Part shown: piece after piece, positions 1 through 8,004 of the stretch
Layout: each line of letters starts with the position of its first letter
Numbering within the stretch: position 1 is the first letter of the stretch
DNA from: Oscillospiraceae bacterium
GTDB lineage: Bacteria; Bacillota; Clostridia; Oscillospirales; Oscillospiraceae
Reading direction: 5' to 3'
NCBI GenBank assembly: GCA_031288675.1
Contig: JAITQY010000045.1
Location: 1 to 15,343, forward strand
DNA length: 15,343 nucleotides
The notes under the pieces: model-generated
Seen by the model: only the letters and a program-made list of their open reading frames with translations
Told to the model about the DNA's origin: nothing
Databases searched by the model: none
Position numbers and translations under genes: made by a program

Positions 1-385
1 CGAGAACGGTTCCGTTTTAGTCATTCATCATCCGCCGTATCTGAGCGCAAACGATCCGATGGCTGCGGCGCACGGCTTAATGAATTCCGATGAACTGTAT
101 GAGATAATTGTTGGAAGCGATGTTTTTGCGGTGCTTTCCGGACATACGCATCAGGTCAGCGCGACGACGTTCGGCGGGATTCCGCACTTCACTGCCGACA
201 GCACTGCGTTCGGAGTGGCAGTTGATTCGGAGTATATGTCAATAAATAACAGAGTAGGATTCGCGTATTGCACGGCGGAGGATAAACATATCTCCGTCAG
301 TCACATTGCGTTTGATAAAGAACTTACCACGAGTACGCGCATCTCAATAAGCGACTTGCTGAAGATGATGCAGGTACACGCGTAA
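1..385 (+). CDS. Calcineurin-like metallophosphoesterase, GpdQ/CpdA-like (3' part only)
   Basis: The reading frame is open from the left edge (first full codon at 2), so only the last 127 residues are present. Two metal-ligand motifs of the calcineurin-like phosphoesterase fold are visible: an IHHPP motif at fragment residues 8-12 and a GHTH motif at 47-50. The tail after GHTH (GGIPHF, DSTAFGVAVDS) resembles the C-terminal part of class III cyclic-nucleotide or glycerophosphodiester phosphodiesterases such as CpdA and GpdQ, which hydrolyse phosphodiesters at a two-metal centre. The upstream DxH and GNHD motifs and any signal peptide lie outside the window. The gene ends 29 bp before a UgpB-like binding protein on the same strand, so it probably belongs to the same operon and may release glycerol-3-phosphate from diesters. 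The substrate is inferred from context; the fold call is firm. Confidence 0.85.
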   Translation, partial: ENGSVLVIHHPPYLSANDPMAAAHGLMNSDELYEIIVGSDVFAVLSGHTHQVSATTFGGIPHFTADSTAFGVAVDSEYMSINNRVGFAYCTAEDKHISVSHIAFDKELTTSTRISISDLLKMMQVHA

Positions 386-414
386 TAATACAGAGACAGA
401 AAGGGATAAATCCT

Positions 415-1770
415 ATGAAAAAACTTATAGTTTTATTATTAGCCGCCGCGCTTATGTTTACCGTATTTGCAGGATGCGGAGGGAATACGGCTTCGTCCGG
501 AGGCGCAACGCCGCCGTCAAAAGCGCCGGATAAGATTCCGGCAAACGACAGTCCGGCAACTGCGCTTGATCCTAACAATCCGGTGACTATCACATTCTAT
601 TCCTATTCGCTGTCGTATCCGACGATGCGCCCGGGAATGGAGCATCTTATCAATAATTTCAATGAGACTACCGGAAAAGAAAAAGGTGTTTTTGTTAAGG
701 CAATCGAAGATGACACTATGGGTAAATATCAAACTGATATTGCCGCCGGCGAACAGGTCAACGTGATCCAGCATGCCTTTTCCGTGCTTGATATGTCTAA
801 GGAAAACCTTGGACTGCAGGCGTATGAGGACATCTTTCCCTCCGGTGAATTAAGCGAACATATCAGCCATATGTATGAAAACGCGGTGGAACTCGGCAAA
901 ATCGACGGCAAGACTTACGCGCTTGCGTTTACGTTCTCTACGCCGATACTGTATATCAACGGCGCGCTGTTTGAAGCCGCCGGACTTGACCCGAACGAGC
1001 CGCCTGAAACGTGGGACGAGGTTGCCGCGTATGCCAAGCGGATATATGAGAGTACCGGCAAGCCGGGCTTCGCGCTTTCGCCGCAGAACGGCTGGACAAC
1101 CGAAGGGCTGTTCTTCTCCAACGGAGCGAATATACTTAACTCTGACCGCACGGAAGCGATGTTCGCGTCACCTGAAGGTATAGAAGCTATGGAAATGTGG
1201 CAGGAGCTGTATCACAGCGGAGCGCATGCGTTAGGCAGCGACAGCGAGGTATCGGAGCAGTTTATGTCCGGCAACGCGGGAATGCTTATACAGTCAACGT
1301 CTATGCTAAGCGGAATCAAAGCGGGTGCGGAGGCAGGCGGATGGAAGCTTTACGGAGCGGAGATGCCGGCTTTCGGAGATAAACCCGCCGTGCCGGTGAA
1401 TTCCGGAAGCGCGCTTGCCGTGCGGTCGTCGTCAGAGCTGGAGAACCTTGCGATTTGGGAGTTCATCAAATACGTTACCGGTCCCGAGGGTTATACTATC
1501 ATCACAAGTGAAATCGGCTATCTGCCGCTCAACAAGGATATAGTAAGCGATCCGCAGTACCTTAAACCGTTCGTGGATGAGAACCCTATTATAGCAACGA
1601 ACCTCAGGCAGTTAGAGAGGCTTCGCCCGGTGACGATTTGGCCTGCCGAAAACGCGCTGGAGCTTCGCCAGATATTCGCGGACGCTATCACTAAAGCGAT
1701 AACCACCGGTAATGACGCCGGAGAAGTACTTACAGAAGCGCAGGAACAGATGAATGCGCTGCTGAAATAG
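415..1770 (+). CDS. ABC transporter solute-binding lipoprotein, UgpB-like
   Basis: This 451-residue protein starts with a type II signal peptide: KK, a hydrophobic run at residues 4-18, and the lipobox FAGC with C21 as the lipidation site. It would be anchored to the outer face of the membrane, followed by a low-complexity G/S/P/A linker to about residue 55. The mature part is a cluster-B (CUT1 type) extracellular binding protein. The stretch STPILYINGALFEAAGLDP, followed by PPETW, closely resembles the matching segment of UgpB, the glycerol-3-phosphate binding protein. The start is supported by an AAAGGGA Shine-Dalgarno sequence 8 nt upstream. Two permeases and an ATPase follow on the same strand. 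A glycerol-3-phosphate or glycerophosphodiester ligand is inferred from similarity and neighbours; a sugar ligand cannot be excluded. Confidence 0.9.
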   Translation: MKKLIVLLLAAALMFTVFAGCGGNTASSGGATPPSKAPDKIPANDSPATALDPNNPVTITFYSYSLSYPTMRPGMEHLINNFNETTGKEKGVFVKAIEDDTMGKYQTDIAAGEQVNVIQHAFSVLDMSKENLGLQAYEDIFPSGELSEHISHMYENAVELGKIDGKTYALAFTFSTPILYINGALFEAAGLDPNEPPETWDEVAAYAKRIYESTGKPGFALSPQNGWTTEGLFFSNGANILNSDRTEAMFASPEGIEAMEMWQELYHSGAHALGSDSEVSEQFMSGNAGMLIQSTSMLSGIKAGAEAGGWKLYGAEMPAFGDKPAVPVNSGSALAVRSSSELENLAIWEFIKYVTGPEGYTIITSEIGYLPLNKDIVSDPQYLKPFVDENPIIATNLRQLERLRPVTIWPAENALELRQIFADAITKAITTGNDAGEVLTEAQEQMNALLK

Positions 1771-1817
1771 CTATGTATAACTCTGAAATTAAGAAAGTTA
1801 TAAACTTGGAGGTGATT

Positions 1818-2801
1818 ATGGACTACTCTGCCGCGCCCGGTCTGACCGGAGCGATACCTGCGGTCAAGACCGGAGTTAAAAGAAAGTTAAACGTTACGGA
1901 ACTGTTCACGGTAAAGTCACTTAGGGTACTCAAACCGTATATGTTTCTGCTTCCGGCGCTGCTGATACTTGGGTTTTGGCTGTACAAACCGTTGATAAAC
2001 ACGTTTTATTACTCCTTTACTAAATGGACGATGCTGCCGGGAACAAAGCCTGAACCTGTGGGGTTCGCGAACTATCTGAAGCTTTTCGGCAGCAAGGATT
2101 TCGGAACGGCGGTAAAGAATACAGGCTTCTATATCGTAATGCTGCTGCCGTTCTCGGTAGTGATACCGCTGATACTCGCAAACGTTACCAATAGTATGAA
2201 AGGGAGAATGAAGAACGTCTACCGCGCGCTGTTCTTTTTCCCGATGATTATGGCAGGCGTATCTACGGCAACGATATTCCGGTGGCTGTTAAATCCCGGC
2301 ACAGGGCTTGTGAACATACTTCTGAACAAGACGGGGATAATTGACGGCAGCATATCGTTTTTCACGCAGGAGGAGACGGCAAAATGGGCAATACTGCTGA
2401 TAACCGGCTGGAAGATGATAGGGTTCTCGACTGTTATTTTCTCGGCGGCGCTGACAGGCACAGATAAGAGTTATTATGAAGCCGCGTCGCTGGACGGCTC
2501 CAGGAAGGTACGCAAGTTTTTCGACTTTACCGTACCGCTGATTTCGCCAACGATACTGTTTATGGTGATGATGAGCATTCTGTTTGCCAGCCAGTGGACG
2601 TTCGCGTATATTGATATACTTACCAACGGCGGACCGTACGGAACATCGACAAACATTTATTACGAGATGTATAAGTACGGATTTTCGAGCATGAACGTAG
2701 GGATGAGTTCTGCGGCGGCAAATTTGTTCTTAGCGGTTTTCGGGGTCATAGCGGCGGTACTGACCACCGTTTCAAAGAAACTCGCGTTCTATGACAATTA
2801 A
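1818..2801 (+). CDS. ABC transporter permease, MalF/UgpA type
   Basis: This is an inner-membrane permease of a CUT1-family importer, 327 residues from the chosen start. About six hydrophobic segments are visible, beginning with MFLLPALLILGFWLY. The EAA loop that docks on the ATPase is present as YYEAASLDG (E221) followed by FTVPLISPT. The frame is open from an ATG at 1773, only 3 nt after the binding-protein stop, but that ATG has no Shine-Dalgarno sequence. The ATG at 1818 follows GGAGG at 1808-1812 with 5-nt spacing and is preferred; it removes 15 residues. It would pair with the next permease to form the translocation pore. A long polar N-terminus of about 45 residues precedes the first membrane segment, as often seen in MalF/UgpA-type subunits. 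Confidence 0.92.
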   Translation: MDYSAAPGLTGAIPAVKTGVKRKLNVTELFTVKSLRVLKPYMFLLPALLILGFWLYKPLINTFYYSFTKWTMLPGTKPEPVGFANYLKLFGSKDFGTAVKNTGFYIVMLLPFSVVIPLILANVTNSMKGRMKNVYRALFFFPMIMAGVSTATIFRWLLNPGTGLVNILLNKTGIIDGSISFFTQEETAKWAILLITGWKMIGFSTVIFSAALTGTDKSYYEAASLDGSRKVRKFFDFTVPLISPTILFMVMMSILFASQWTFAYIDILTNGGPYGTSTNIYYEMYKYGFSSMNVGMSSAAANLFLAVFGVIAAVLTTVSKKLAFYDN

Positions 2802-2816
2802 GGAGGACGGCGAATA

Positions 2817-3638
2817 ATGAAAAACCTATCTTATAAAACCGCCTCCGCCGGAAAGCATTTAGTACTGATTTTAACCTGCCTAATCTTCGTATTCCCTGTT
2901 TACTGGATGGTCATTTCGTCTTTCGAGGGACTGGGTGAGATATTCAGCGCAAATATGCTGCCAAAGGACTTTACATTCGACAATTACATTTATGCTTTCA
3001 ATAATATGCCGATAGGCAGGATGATGCTTACTTCGCTGATAATCGCCGCCGCTCTTAGCGTATTGCAGCTTACGACCGGAATTTTGGCGGCATACGCGCT
3101 GTCAAGGTTTAATTTCCGCGGGAAGGGGATTATCACGATACTGTTCAGCCTGACGTGGCTGATTCCGGTGCAGTCAATAATGATACCGAACTACGTAACG
3201 ATAATACAAATGGGGTTAAAAGAGAATCTCCTCGCCGTGATACTGCCCTACGCGGCGTCCGCGTTTGCGATACTTAACCTTATGCAATCGTTCAACGCTT
3301 TTCCTAAGGCTTTGATAGAAGCGTCAAAAATGGATGGTGACGGAGAGTTAAAAACGCTGTCGCGCATAGTGCTGCCGAACCTTAAAGCGCCGCTTTCATC
3401 ATTAGGGATATTGCTGTTTATCAACGCGTGGAACGAGTATATGTGGCCGAGACTGGTTATGACTAAATTAGAAAGCGCGCCGATACAGATAGGACTGCGT
3501 TCCTTTGTAGGTTCGGACGTGAATATGTGGGGTTCGCTTATGGCGGCAACGACTATATCGTGTCTGCCTATATTCGTAATATATATACTACTGCAAAAGC
3601 AGGTAGTAGACTCTTTTGTGAAATGGGGAATCAAGTGA
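2817..3638 (+). CDS. ABC transporter permease, MalG/UgpE type
   Basis: This 273-residue inner-membrane protein of the MalG/UgpE family is the usual length. An N-terminal membrane segment (LVLILTCLIFVFPVYWMV) is followed by the FEGLGEIF / P-DFTFDNY region typical of this subunit, then further hydrophobic segments. The EAA loop is present as IEASKMDGDGEL (E168) with IVLPNLKAPL after it. A strong AGGAGG at 2801-2806 starts at the stop codon of the previous gene, and the ATG lies 10 nt downstream of it. It forms the heteromeric channel with the preceding permease. It is followed without a gap by the phosphatase gene. Confidence 0.93.
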   Translation: MKNLSYKTASAGKHLVLILTCLIFVFPVYWMVISSFEGLGEIFSANMLPKDFTFDNYIYAFNNMPIGRMMLTSLIIAAALSVLQLTTGILAAYALSRFNFRGKGIITILFSLTWLIPVQSIMIPNYVTIIQMGLKENLLAVILPYAASAFAILNLMQSFNAFPKALIEASKMDGDGELKTLSRIVLPNLKAPLSSLGILLFINAWNEYMWPRLVMTKLESAPIQIGLRSFVGSDVNMWGSLMAATTISCLPIFVIYILLQKQVVDSFVKWGIK

Positions 3639-4388
3639 ATGAATACTACGATAGAAATTAACCGCCGTCTTAGTTTAGAGGGCTGTCCGAACTTCCGCGA
3701 TATTGGCGGCTATCCGTGCTCCGAAGGCAAAATCACGCGCAGGAATAGGTTTTACCGCGCGGACTGTCTGTCTAAACTTACTGATAACGACGTTAAGACG
3801 CTGACGGAATTAGGAATCAGGACTGTAATAGATTTGCGTCACGCGGACGAGATACTGCGCGCAAAGAACAAGATGGACAGTATAGACGGGGTTACGTACA
3901 GGCACATATCGCTTGCCGACGGGATACAGTCTGAGGGACTGCGCGGTTTGACGCCGGAAAGCCTTTGGGGTCTTTATATTGCGTTAGTTGACGAGGCTCA
4001 GACGGAACTTGCGGATATATTCCGGATTTTGTTAACAGCTCAAGATGGGGCGGCAGTGTTCCACTGTACGGCAGGTAAAGACCGCACAGGGGTAGTTGCG
4101 GCGATACTGCTTTTATTAGCCGGAGCGGACGAGCGTGACGTAATAGAGGACTATGCCGTTACGTACGGCTATATGCGACTGATATTTGAGCGGCAGCTTA
4201 TAGAAGCAGCTGAGGCTGGTTATGATTTCCCGGCGCATCTGCTGCGCTCCGACGCGGAGAATATGGATATTCTGATACGGCATCTGACCGAAACATACGG
4301 CGGAGCGGAACAATATCTTGAGGCAATAGGGCTTTCACACGGTGAGATAAATTTATTAAAACATATGCTTACGGAGGATGCGGAATGA
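3639..4388 (+). CDS. Tyrosine-phosphatase-like protein (Tyr_phosphatase3 family)
   Basis: This 249-residue protein carries the CX5R signature of cysteine-based phosphatases as HCTAGKDRTG, with nucleophile C143 and phosphate-binding R149. The N-terminal CPNFRDIGGY and the LGIRTVIDLR segment with a conserved aspartate are hallmarks of the bacterial Tyr_phosphatase3 family (PF13350; LipA of Listeria, MptpB of Mycobacterium). Family members dephosphorylate phosphotyrosine and often phosphoinositides or other small phospho-compounds. No signal peptide is visible, so it is probably cytoplasmic. The ATG at 3639 touches the stop of the permease gene, with GGGGAA 8 nt upstream, and its end overlaps the ATPase start by ATGA. 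This placement between permease and ATPase suggests a role in handling the imported phosphorylated compound rather than in signalling; that is inference. Confidence 0.88.
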   Translation: MNTTIEINRRLSLEGCPNFRDIGGYPCSEGKITRRNRFYRADCLSKLTDNDVKTLTELGIRTVIDLRHADEILRAKNKMDSIDGVTYRHISLADGIQSEGLRGLTPESLWGLYIALVDEAQTELADIFRILLTAQDGAAVFHCTAGKDRTGVVAAILLLLAGADERDVIEDYAVTYGYMRLIFERQLIEAAEAGYDFPAHLLRSDAENMDILIRHLTETYGGAEQYLEAIGLSHGEINLLKHMLTEDAE

Positions 4389-5458
4389 GCGGAAATATCG
4401 GCGTACATAATGTGGTAAAGGATTTCGGCGCGGCAAAGGTTCTGAAAGACATAAGCCTTGACATAGAAGAGGGTTCGTTTACGATACTGCTTGGACCGTC
4501 CGGATGCGGAAAATCAACGCTGCTGCGTATCATTGCGGGATTAGAAACGCCGGACGCCGGCTTTGTAACCGTTGACGGAGAGGATATAACCGACTATGAA
4601 CCTAAGGACAGACACATTGCGATGGTGTTTCAGAATTACGCGCTGTATCCTCATATGACGGCGTTCAGGAACGTAGAGTACGGACTGAAGATACGCAAGA
4701 TTGAAAAGTCCGAGCGCAGGCGTATGGTTAACGAAGTTTTGGAACAGGTGGAGCTTGCCGACCAGGCGCACAAACTTCCGGCGCAGATGTCCGGAGGTCA
4801 GCGGCAGCGCGTGGCGCTGGCGCGCGCGATTGTTAAGCGCCCTAAGGCGTTCCTTATGGATGAACCGCTGTCCAACCTTGACGCGAAGCTGCGGACTCAA
4901 ATGCGCTTTGAATTGATTGATATGTACAAGAAGCTGAATACGACGTTCCTATATGTGACGCACGATCAGGTGGAAGCGATGTCGATGGGAACCTATATAG
5001 TTATTATGAATCAGGGCGTGATAATGCAGCAGGGAACTCCGCGCGAGATATACGAGGATCCGCGTAATTTATTCGTCGCGCAGTTTATAGGCTCTCCTCC
5101 GGCGAATATAATCGAACACGAAAACGGTTACATCGGAATCCGTCCGGAAAACATTACGCTCAGCGACACGCCGGACGGGGAGTTTTGTCTGCCTGCACGG
5201 GTACATTCGGCAGAACAGCTCGGCGGAGAAACGATTTATCACCTGAACACTTCAGCAGGGAAGATAAACGTTAAAATTTCAGGATGCTGGGAGCAGGAAA
5301 ACAGCGAGCCGTATGCGGTGTTCAATCTTGATAAGACATTCCTGTTTGACAGCAAAGGCAACCGTATACCGGACAACGACCGCGTTTTACGCGCAGTATT
5401 GCGCGGCTTAGACGGCGGCGAGCGGTTAGCGGCGTTCAGTTTTCAAAGTGCAGGATAA
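4385..5458 (+). CDS. ABC transporter ATP-binding protein, UgpC/MalK/MsmK type
   Basis: This 357-residue nucleotide-binding subunit energises the importer. All catalytic motifs are intact: Walker A GPSGCGKST (residues 37-45), Q-loop Q83 in VFQNYALYPHMT, signature MSGGQ (135-139), Walker B AFLMDEP with catalytic E160, and H-loop H193 in VTHDQ. A C-terminal regulatory (TOBE-like) domain follows, with the family motif IGIRPENI. It overlaps the phosphatase by 4 nt (ATGA), with GGAGG at 4373-4377, implying translational coupling. MalK-type ATPases can serve several CUT1 importers, but position argues for this one. No intrinsic terminator is seen after its stop, and the stop codon itself lies inside a 12-bp inverted repeat that continues into the gap. 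Confidence 0.94.
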   Translation: MSGNIGVHNVVKDFGAAKVLKDISLDIEEGSFTILLGPSGCGKSTLLRIIAGLETPDAGFVTVDGEDITDYEPKDRHIAMVFQNYALYPHMTAFRNVEYGLKIRKIEKSERRRMVNEVLEQVELADQAHKLPAQMSGGQRQRVALARAIVKRPKAFLMDEPLSNLDAKLRTQMRFELIDMYKKLNTTFLYVTHDQVEAMSMGTYIVIMNQGVIMQQGTPREIYEDPRNLFVAQFIGSPPANIIEHENGYIGIRPENITLSDTPDGEFCLPARVHSAEQLGGETIYHLNTSAGKINVKISGCWEQENSEPYAVFNLDKTFLFDSKGNRIPDNDRVLRAVLRGLDGGERLAAFSFQSAG

Positions 5459-5586
5459 TGATTAACGAAGCATTTTTGAGGTAGTCGGGAGTTAGTAGTC
5501 GTGAGTTAATACAGTAGGTAGGCATTAGATAGTAGGAGTTAGGAGACGAGAGAAGCGAAATAGTCGGCAGGGGACGTTAATCATTA
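5456..5586. repeat. Low-complexity block bounded by a perfect 12-bp inverted repeat
   Basis: The ends TAATGATTAACG (5456-5467) and CGTTAATCATTA (5575-5586) are exact inverted copies. Between them lies a purine-rich stretch with degenerate repeats: TAGTCGGGAGTTA at 5482-5494, TAGTCGTGAGTTA at 5496-5508 and TAGTAGGAGTTA at 5530-5541. The left end includes the TAA stop of the ATPase gene. No reading frame of note was found. It could be a small non-autonomous element, a decayed intergenic repeat, or the template of a structured RNA; its origin is unknown. Confidence 0.5.
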
Positions 5587-5614
5587 AATATTAGCCATTA
5601 ATCACTACTCAAGC

Positions 5615-5643
5615 ATTATAGCACAAAGTCTCTGGTTTGTCAA
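5615..5643 (-). promoter_or_regulatory. Perfect consensus SigA promoter pointing left, no gene behind it
   Basis: Read on the minus strand, TTGACA (5638-5643), a 17-nt spacer and TATAAT (5615-5620) match the consensus exactly. Transcription would start near 5608 and run into the repeat block and then antisense to the ATPase gene. No coding region of note follows on that strand, so this is either an ncRNA/antisense promoter or a relic. Confidence 0.65.
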
Positions 5644-5757
5644 GAGTAAATTTGCGTGAAATCGTAAATAATTTGTGAACAAAAAGTTACATGGTCGATA
5701 GCTAATACGGCTATCGGCATTATTTGTATCGGAATAAGCAAACGGTAAAACTAATTC

Positions 5758-5786
5758 TTGACAACGTGAGGGCGTTGTGCTAAACT
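5758..5786 (+). promoter_or_regulatory. glyS promoter
   Basis: TTGACA (5758-5763), a 17-nt spacer and TAAACT (5781-5786) form a good SigA-type promoter. Transcription would start near 5793, leaving a leader of only about 25 nt before the glyS ATG, with GGAGGA at 5808-5813. That leader is too short to hold a T-box riboswitch. Confidence 0.8.
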
Positions 5787-5817
5787 TCAACGATACGATA
5801 TACTAACGGAGGACAAG

Positions 5818-7227
5818 ATGAAAAACACCGATAAACAAATGTCTGATATTGTGAACCTGTGTAAAGGCAGGGGCTTTATTTTCGCGGGTTCCGAGATATA
5901 CGGCGGACTGGCAAACACATGGGATTACGGTCCGTTGGGAGCGGAGCTGAAAAATAACGTCAAAAAGGCTTGGTGGAAGAAGTTCGTGCAGGAGAACCCG
6001 TATAACGTGGGACTTGACAGCGCGATACTGATGAATCCGCGCACATGGGTCGCGTCCGGTCACGTAAGCACGTTCAACGACCCTCTTATCGACTGCAAAT
6101 CCTGCAAAACGCGTCACCGCGCGGATAAGCTCGTTGAGGACTATGTACGCACGCACGCTCTTGACATTAACGTCGAGGCTATGAAAGACGACGCGCTGAC
6201 GGCATTTATCCGTGATAATAAGGTTCCGTGTCCGGACTGCGGAAAGAGCGACTTTACCGATATTAGGAAGTTTAATCTGATGTTCAAGACGTTTCAGGGC
6301 GTTACGGAGGATACGGCTAACACAGTTTACCTGCGTCCTGAAACGGCACAGGGGATTTTTGTAAACTTTAAGAATATTCAGCGTTCGACGCGGCGCAAGA
6401 TACCGTTCGGCGTATGTCAGGTAGGCAAGTCGTTCCGGAACGAGATAACGCCGGGAAACTTTACATTCCGCACGAGAGAGTTCGAGCAGATGGAGTTAGA
6501 ATTTTTCTGCGAGCCGGGTACTGATTTAGAGTGGTTTGAGTACTGGCGCAGCTTCTGCCGCGAGTGGCTGCTGTCGCTGAATATGAGTGAAGAAAACCTG
6601 CGTTTGCGCGACCATGAGAAAGAGGAGCTTTCACATTACAGCAACGCGACCACTGACTTTGAATTTATGTTTCCGTTCGGGTGGGGCGAGCTTTGGGGCG
6701 TTGCCGACCGCACGGACTTTGACCTAAAGGCTCACCAAACGGAGAGCGGAGAGTCAATGGAATACATTGAGCAGGGCGGCGACAAAGCGGATGAGAAACG
6801 TTTTGTTCCGTATGTTATTGAGCCGTCGCTCGGAGCAGACCGCGTGACGCTTGCGTTCCTCATTGACGCGTATGATACAGAGGTAGTTGACGCGGAAAAG
6901 AACGATACGCGCACGGTGCTTAGACTGCATCCGGCGCTTGCGCCTTTTAAGGCGGCTGTGCTGCCGCTGAGCAAGAAGCTGAACGAGAAAGCGGCGGGAA
7001 TCTGCCGCGAGCTTAGCCGCGATTTTATGGTAGACTTCGATGATTCCGGCTCTATCGGCAAGCGATACCGGCGGCAGGACGAGGTAGGCACTCCGTTCTG
7101 CATCACATACGACTTTGACAGTGAGAATGACGGTCAGGTTACCGTTCGCGACCGCGACACTATGGAGCAGGTGCGTATTCCGGTAGCTGAACTGAAAAGC
7201 TACATCGCGGAGCGAATCCAGTTTTAA
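5818..7227 (+). CDS. glyS: Glycine--tRNA ligase, homodimeric (alpha2) type
   Basis: This 469-residue class II aminoacyl-tRNA synthetase charges tRNA-Gly. It belongs to the single-chain eukaryote/archaea-like type also found in many Gram-positive bacteria, not the GlyQ/GlyS tetramer. Visible landmarks are the N-terminal EIYGGLANTWDYGPLG, two CxxC pairs (C93/C96 and C138/C141) in the inserted region that may bind zinc, RPETAQGIFVNFKN around 173-186, the motif 2 arginine in FRNE (206-209) followed by EFEQMELEFF, and motif 3 in EPSLGADR. The last 110 or so residues form the anticodon-binding domain. The start is fixed by GGAGGA 4 nt upstream. It has its own promoter and a terminator just downstream, so it is monocistronic. 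Confidence 0.97.
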   Translation: MKNTDKQMSDIVNLCKGRGFIFAGSEIYGGLANTWDYGPLGAELKNNVKKAWWKKFVQENPYNVGLDSAILMNPRTWVASGHVSTFNDPLIDCKSCKTRHRADKLVEDYVRTHALDINVEAMKDDALTAFIRDNKVPCPDCGKSDFTDIRKFNLMFKTFQGVTEDTANTVYLRPETAQGIFVNFKNIQRSTRRKIPFGVCQVGKSFRNEITPGNFTFRTREFEQMELEFFCEPGTDLEWFEYWRSFCREWLLSLNMSEENLRLRDHEKEELSHYSNATTDFEFMFPFGWGELWGVADRTDFDLKAHQTESGESMEYIEQGGDKADEKRFVPYVIEPSLGADRVTLAFLIDAYDTEVVDAEKNDTRTVLRLHPALAPFKAAVLPLSKKLNEKAAGICRELSRDFMVDFDDSGSIGKRYRRQDEVGTPFCITYDFDSENDGQVTVRDRDTMEQVRIPVAELKSYIAERIQF

Positions 7228-7248
7228 CGGGTAAAAACCCAACAATAA

Positions 7249-7276
7249 AACACAGAGGCGATTTCGCCTCTGTGTT
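7249..7276. terminator. Bidirectional intrinsic terminator between glyS and rplA
   Basis: A perfect 12-bp stem (7249-7260 with 7265-7276) with a 4-nt ATTT loop lies 21 bp after the glyS stop and 26 bp after the rplA stop. A T-rich tract follows on the plus side (TTGTTATTAG) and on the minus side (TTTATTGTTGGG), so it can stop transcription from both converging units. Confidence 0.9.
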
Positions 7277-7302
7277 GTTATTAGTTTGCGGTTAATTGAG
7301 AT

Positions 7303-7989
7303 TTACGCTATTGCGCGGACTTTAATGCTGGGACCCATCGTTGAAGCTGTCGCGCAGCTGCGGATGTACTGACCCTTAGCCGCGGAAGGCTTTGCCTTGA
7401 TGATAGCGTCAATGAGAGCGCTGTAGTTCTCGAACAGTTTTTCCGAACCGAACGAAACCTTTCCGATCGGGCAGTGGATGATATTCGTTTTGTCAAGGCG
7501 GTACTCGATTTTACCGGCTTTGGACTCCGCGACTGCTTGACCGACGTTAGCGTTAACCGTACCGGCTTTCGGTGTAGGCATCAAGCCCTTAGGTCCGAGC
7601 GCGCGTCCGAGACGTCCGACGACGCCCATTACGTCCGGAGTTGCGATTACGACGTCAAAATCGTACCAGTTCTCTTGCTGTATCTTCTGAACAAGGTCGT
7701 CCAAGCCGACATAGTCCGCGCCCGCGTCTTTTGCTTCCTGCTCGCGCTCCGGTTTACAAAAAACAAGTACGCGAACATCCTTACCGATTCCGTGCGGCAG
7801 AACGATAGCGCCGCGAACCTGCTGGTCGGCGTGACGGCTGTCAACACCGAGCTTTACGTGAAGTTCTACGCTCTCGTCAAACTTTGCGTGCGGAAGTTTG
7901 CACAGAAGCTCAAAAGCTTCTTTAGCGTCGTATTGATTGGCGCGGTCGATCAATTTAGCCGCGTCCTGATATTTCTTTCCTCTAAACAT
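7303..7989 (-). CDS. rplA: 50S ribosomal protein L1
   Basis: This 228-residue protein matches L1, which forms the mobile L1 stalk at the ribosomal exit site and in many bacteria represses its own operon. It begins MFRGKKYQDAAKLIDR and has the typical FDESVELHVKLGVD, HADQQVRGAIVLPHG and ALGPKGLMPTPKAGTV segments. The length is normal. The ATG follows AAGGGGG (8000-8006), which overlaps the rplK stop codon, so the two genes are probably translationally coupled. It is the last gene of the leftward operon and ends at the bidirectional terminator. Usually rplJ-rplL would follow; here they do not. Confidence 0.98.
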   Translation of the reverse strand: MFRGKKYQDAAKLIDRANQYDAKEAFELLCKLPHAKFDESVELHVKLGVDSRHADQQVRGAIVLPHGIGKDVRVLVFCKPEREQEAKDAGADYVGLDDLVQKIQQENWYDFDVVIATPDVMGVVGRLGRALGPKGLMPTPKAGTVNANVGQAVAESKAGKIEYRLDKTNIIHCPIGKVSFGSEKLFENYSALIDAIIKAKPSAAKGQYIRSCATASTMGPSIKVRAIA

Positions 7990-8004
7990 TATTCAGTTAC
8001 CCCC

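Larger units (their letters stand above)
5459..5817. other. Gene-free gap between ABC operon and glyS
   Basis: This 359-bp stretch has no credible coding region on either strand. From left to right it holds the rest of the inverted-repeat block, further TTAATCA copies (5578-5584, 5598-5604), the leftward consensus promoter, an AT-rich stretch of about 115 bp with nothing recognised, and the rightward glyS promoter with a short leader. No T-box leader is seen before glyS. Confidence 0.7.

Noticed and set aside
1773..1817. Upstream ATG of the first permease gene
   Set aside because: No ribosome binding site precedes it, whereas GGAGG with good spacing precedes the ATG at 1818.
5459..5610. Intrinsic terminator after the ABC operon
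   Set aside because: No short GC-rich stem followed by a T-tract; the only pairing is the distant 12-bp AT-rich inverted repeat.
5644..5817. T-box riboswitch upstream of glyS
   Set aside because: The promoter at 5758-5786 leaves only about 25 nt of leader, and neither a T-box sequence nor a terminator hairpin is visible.
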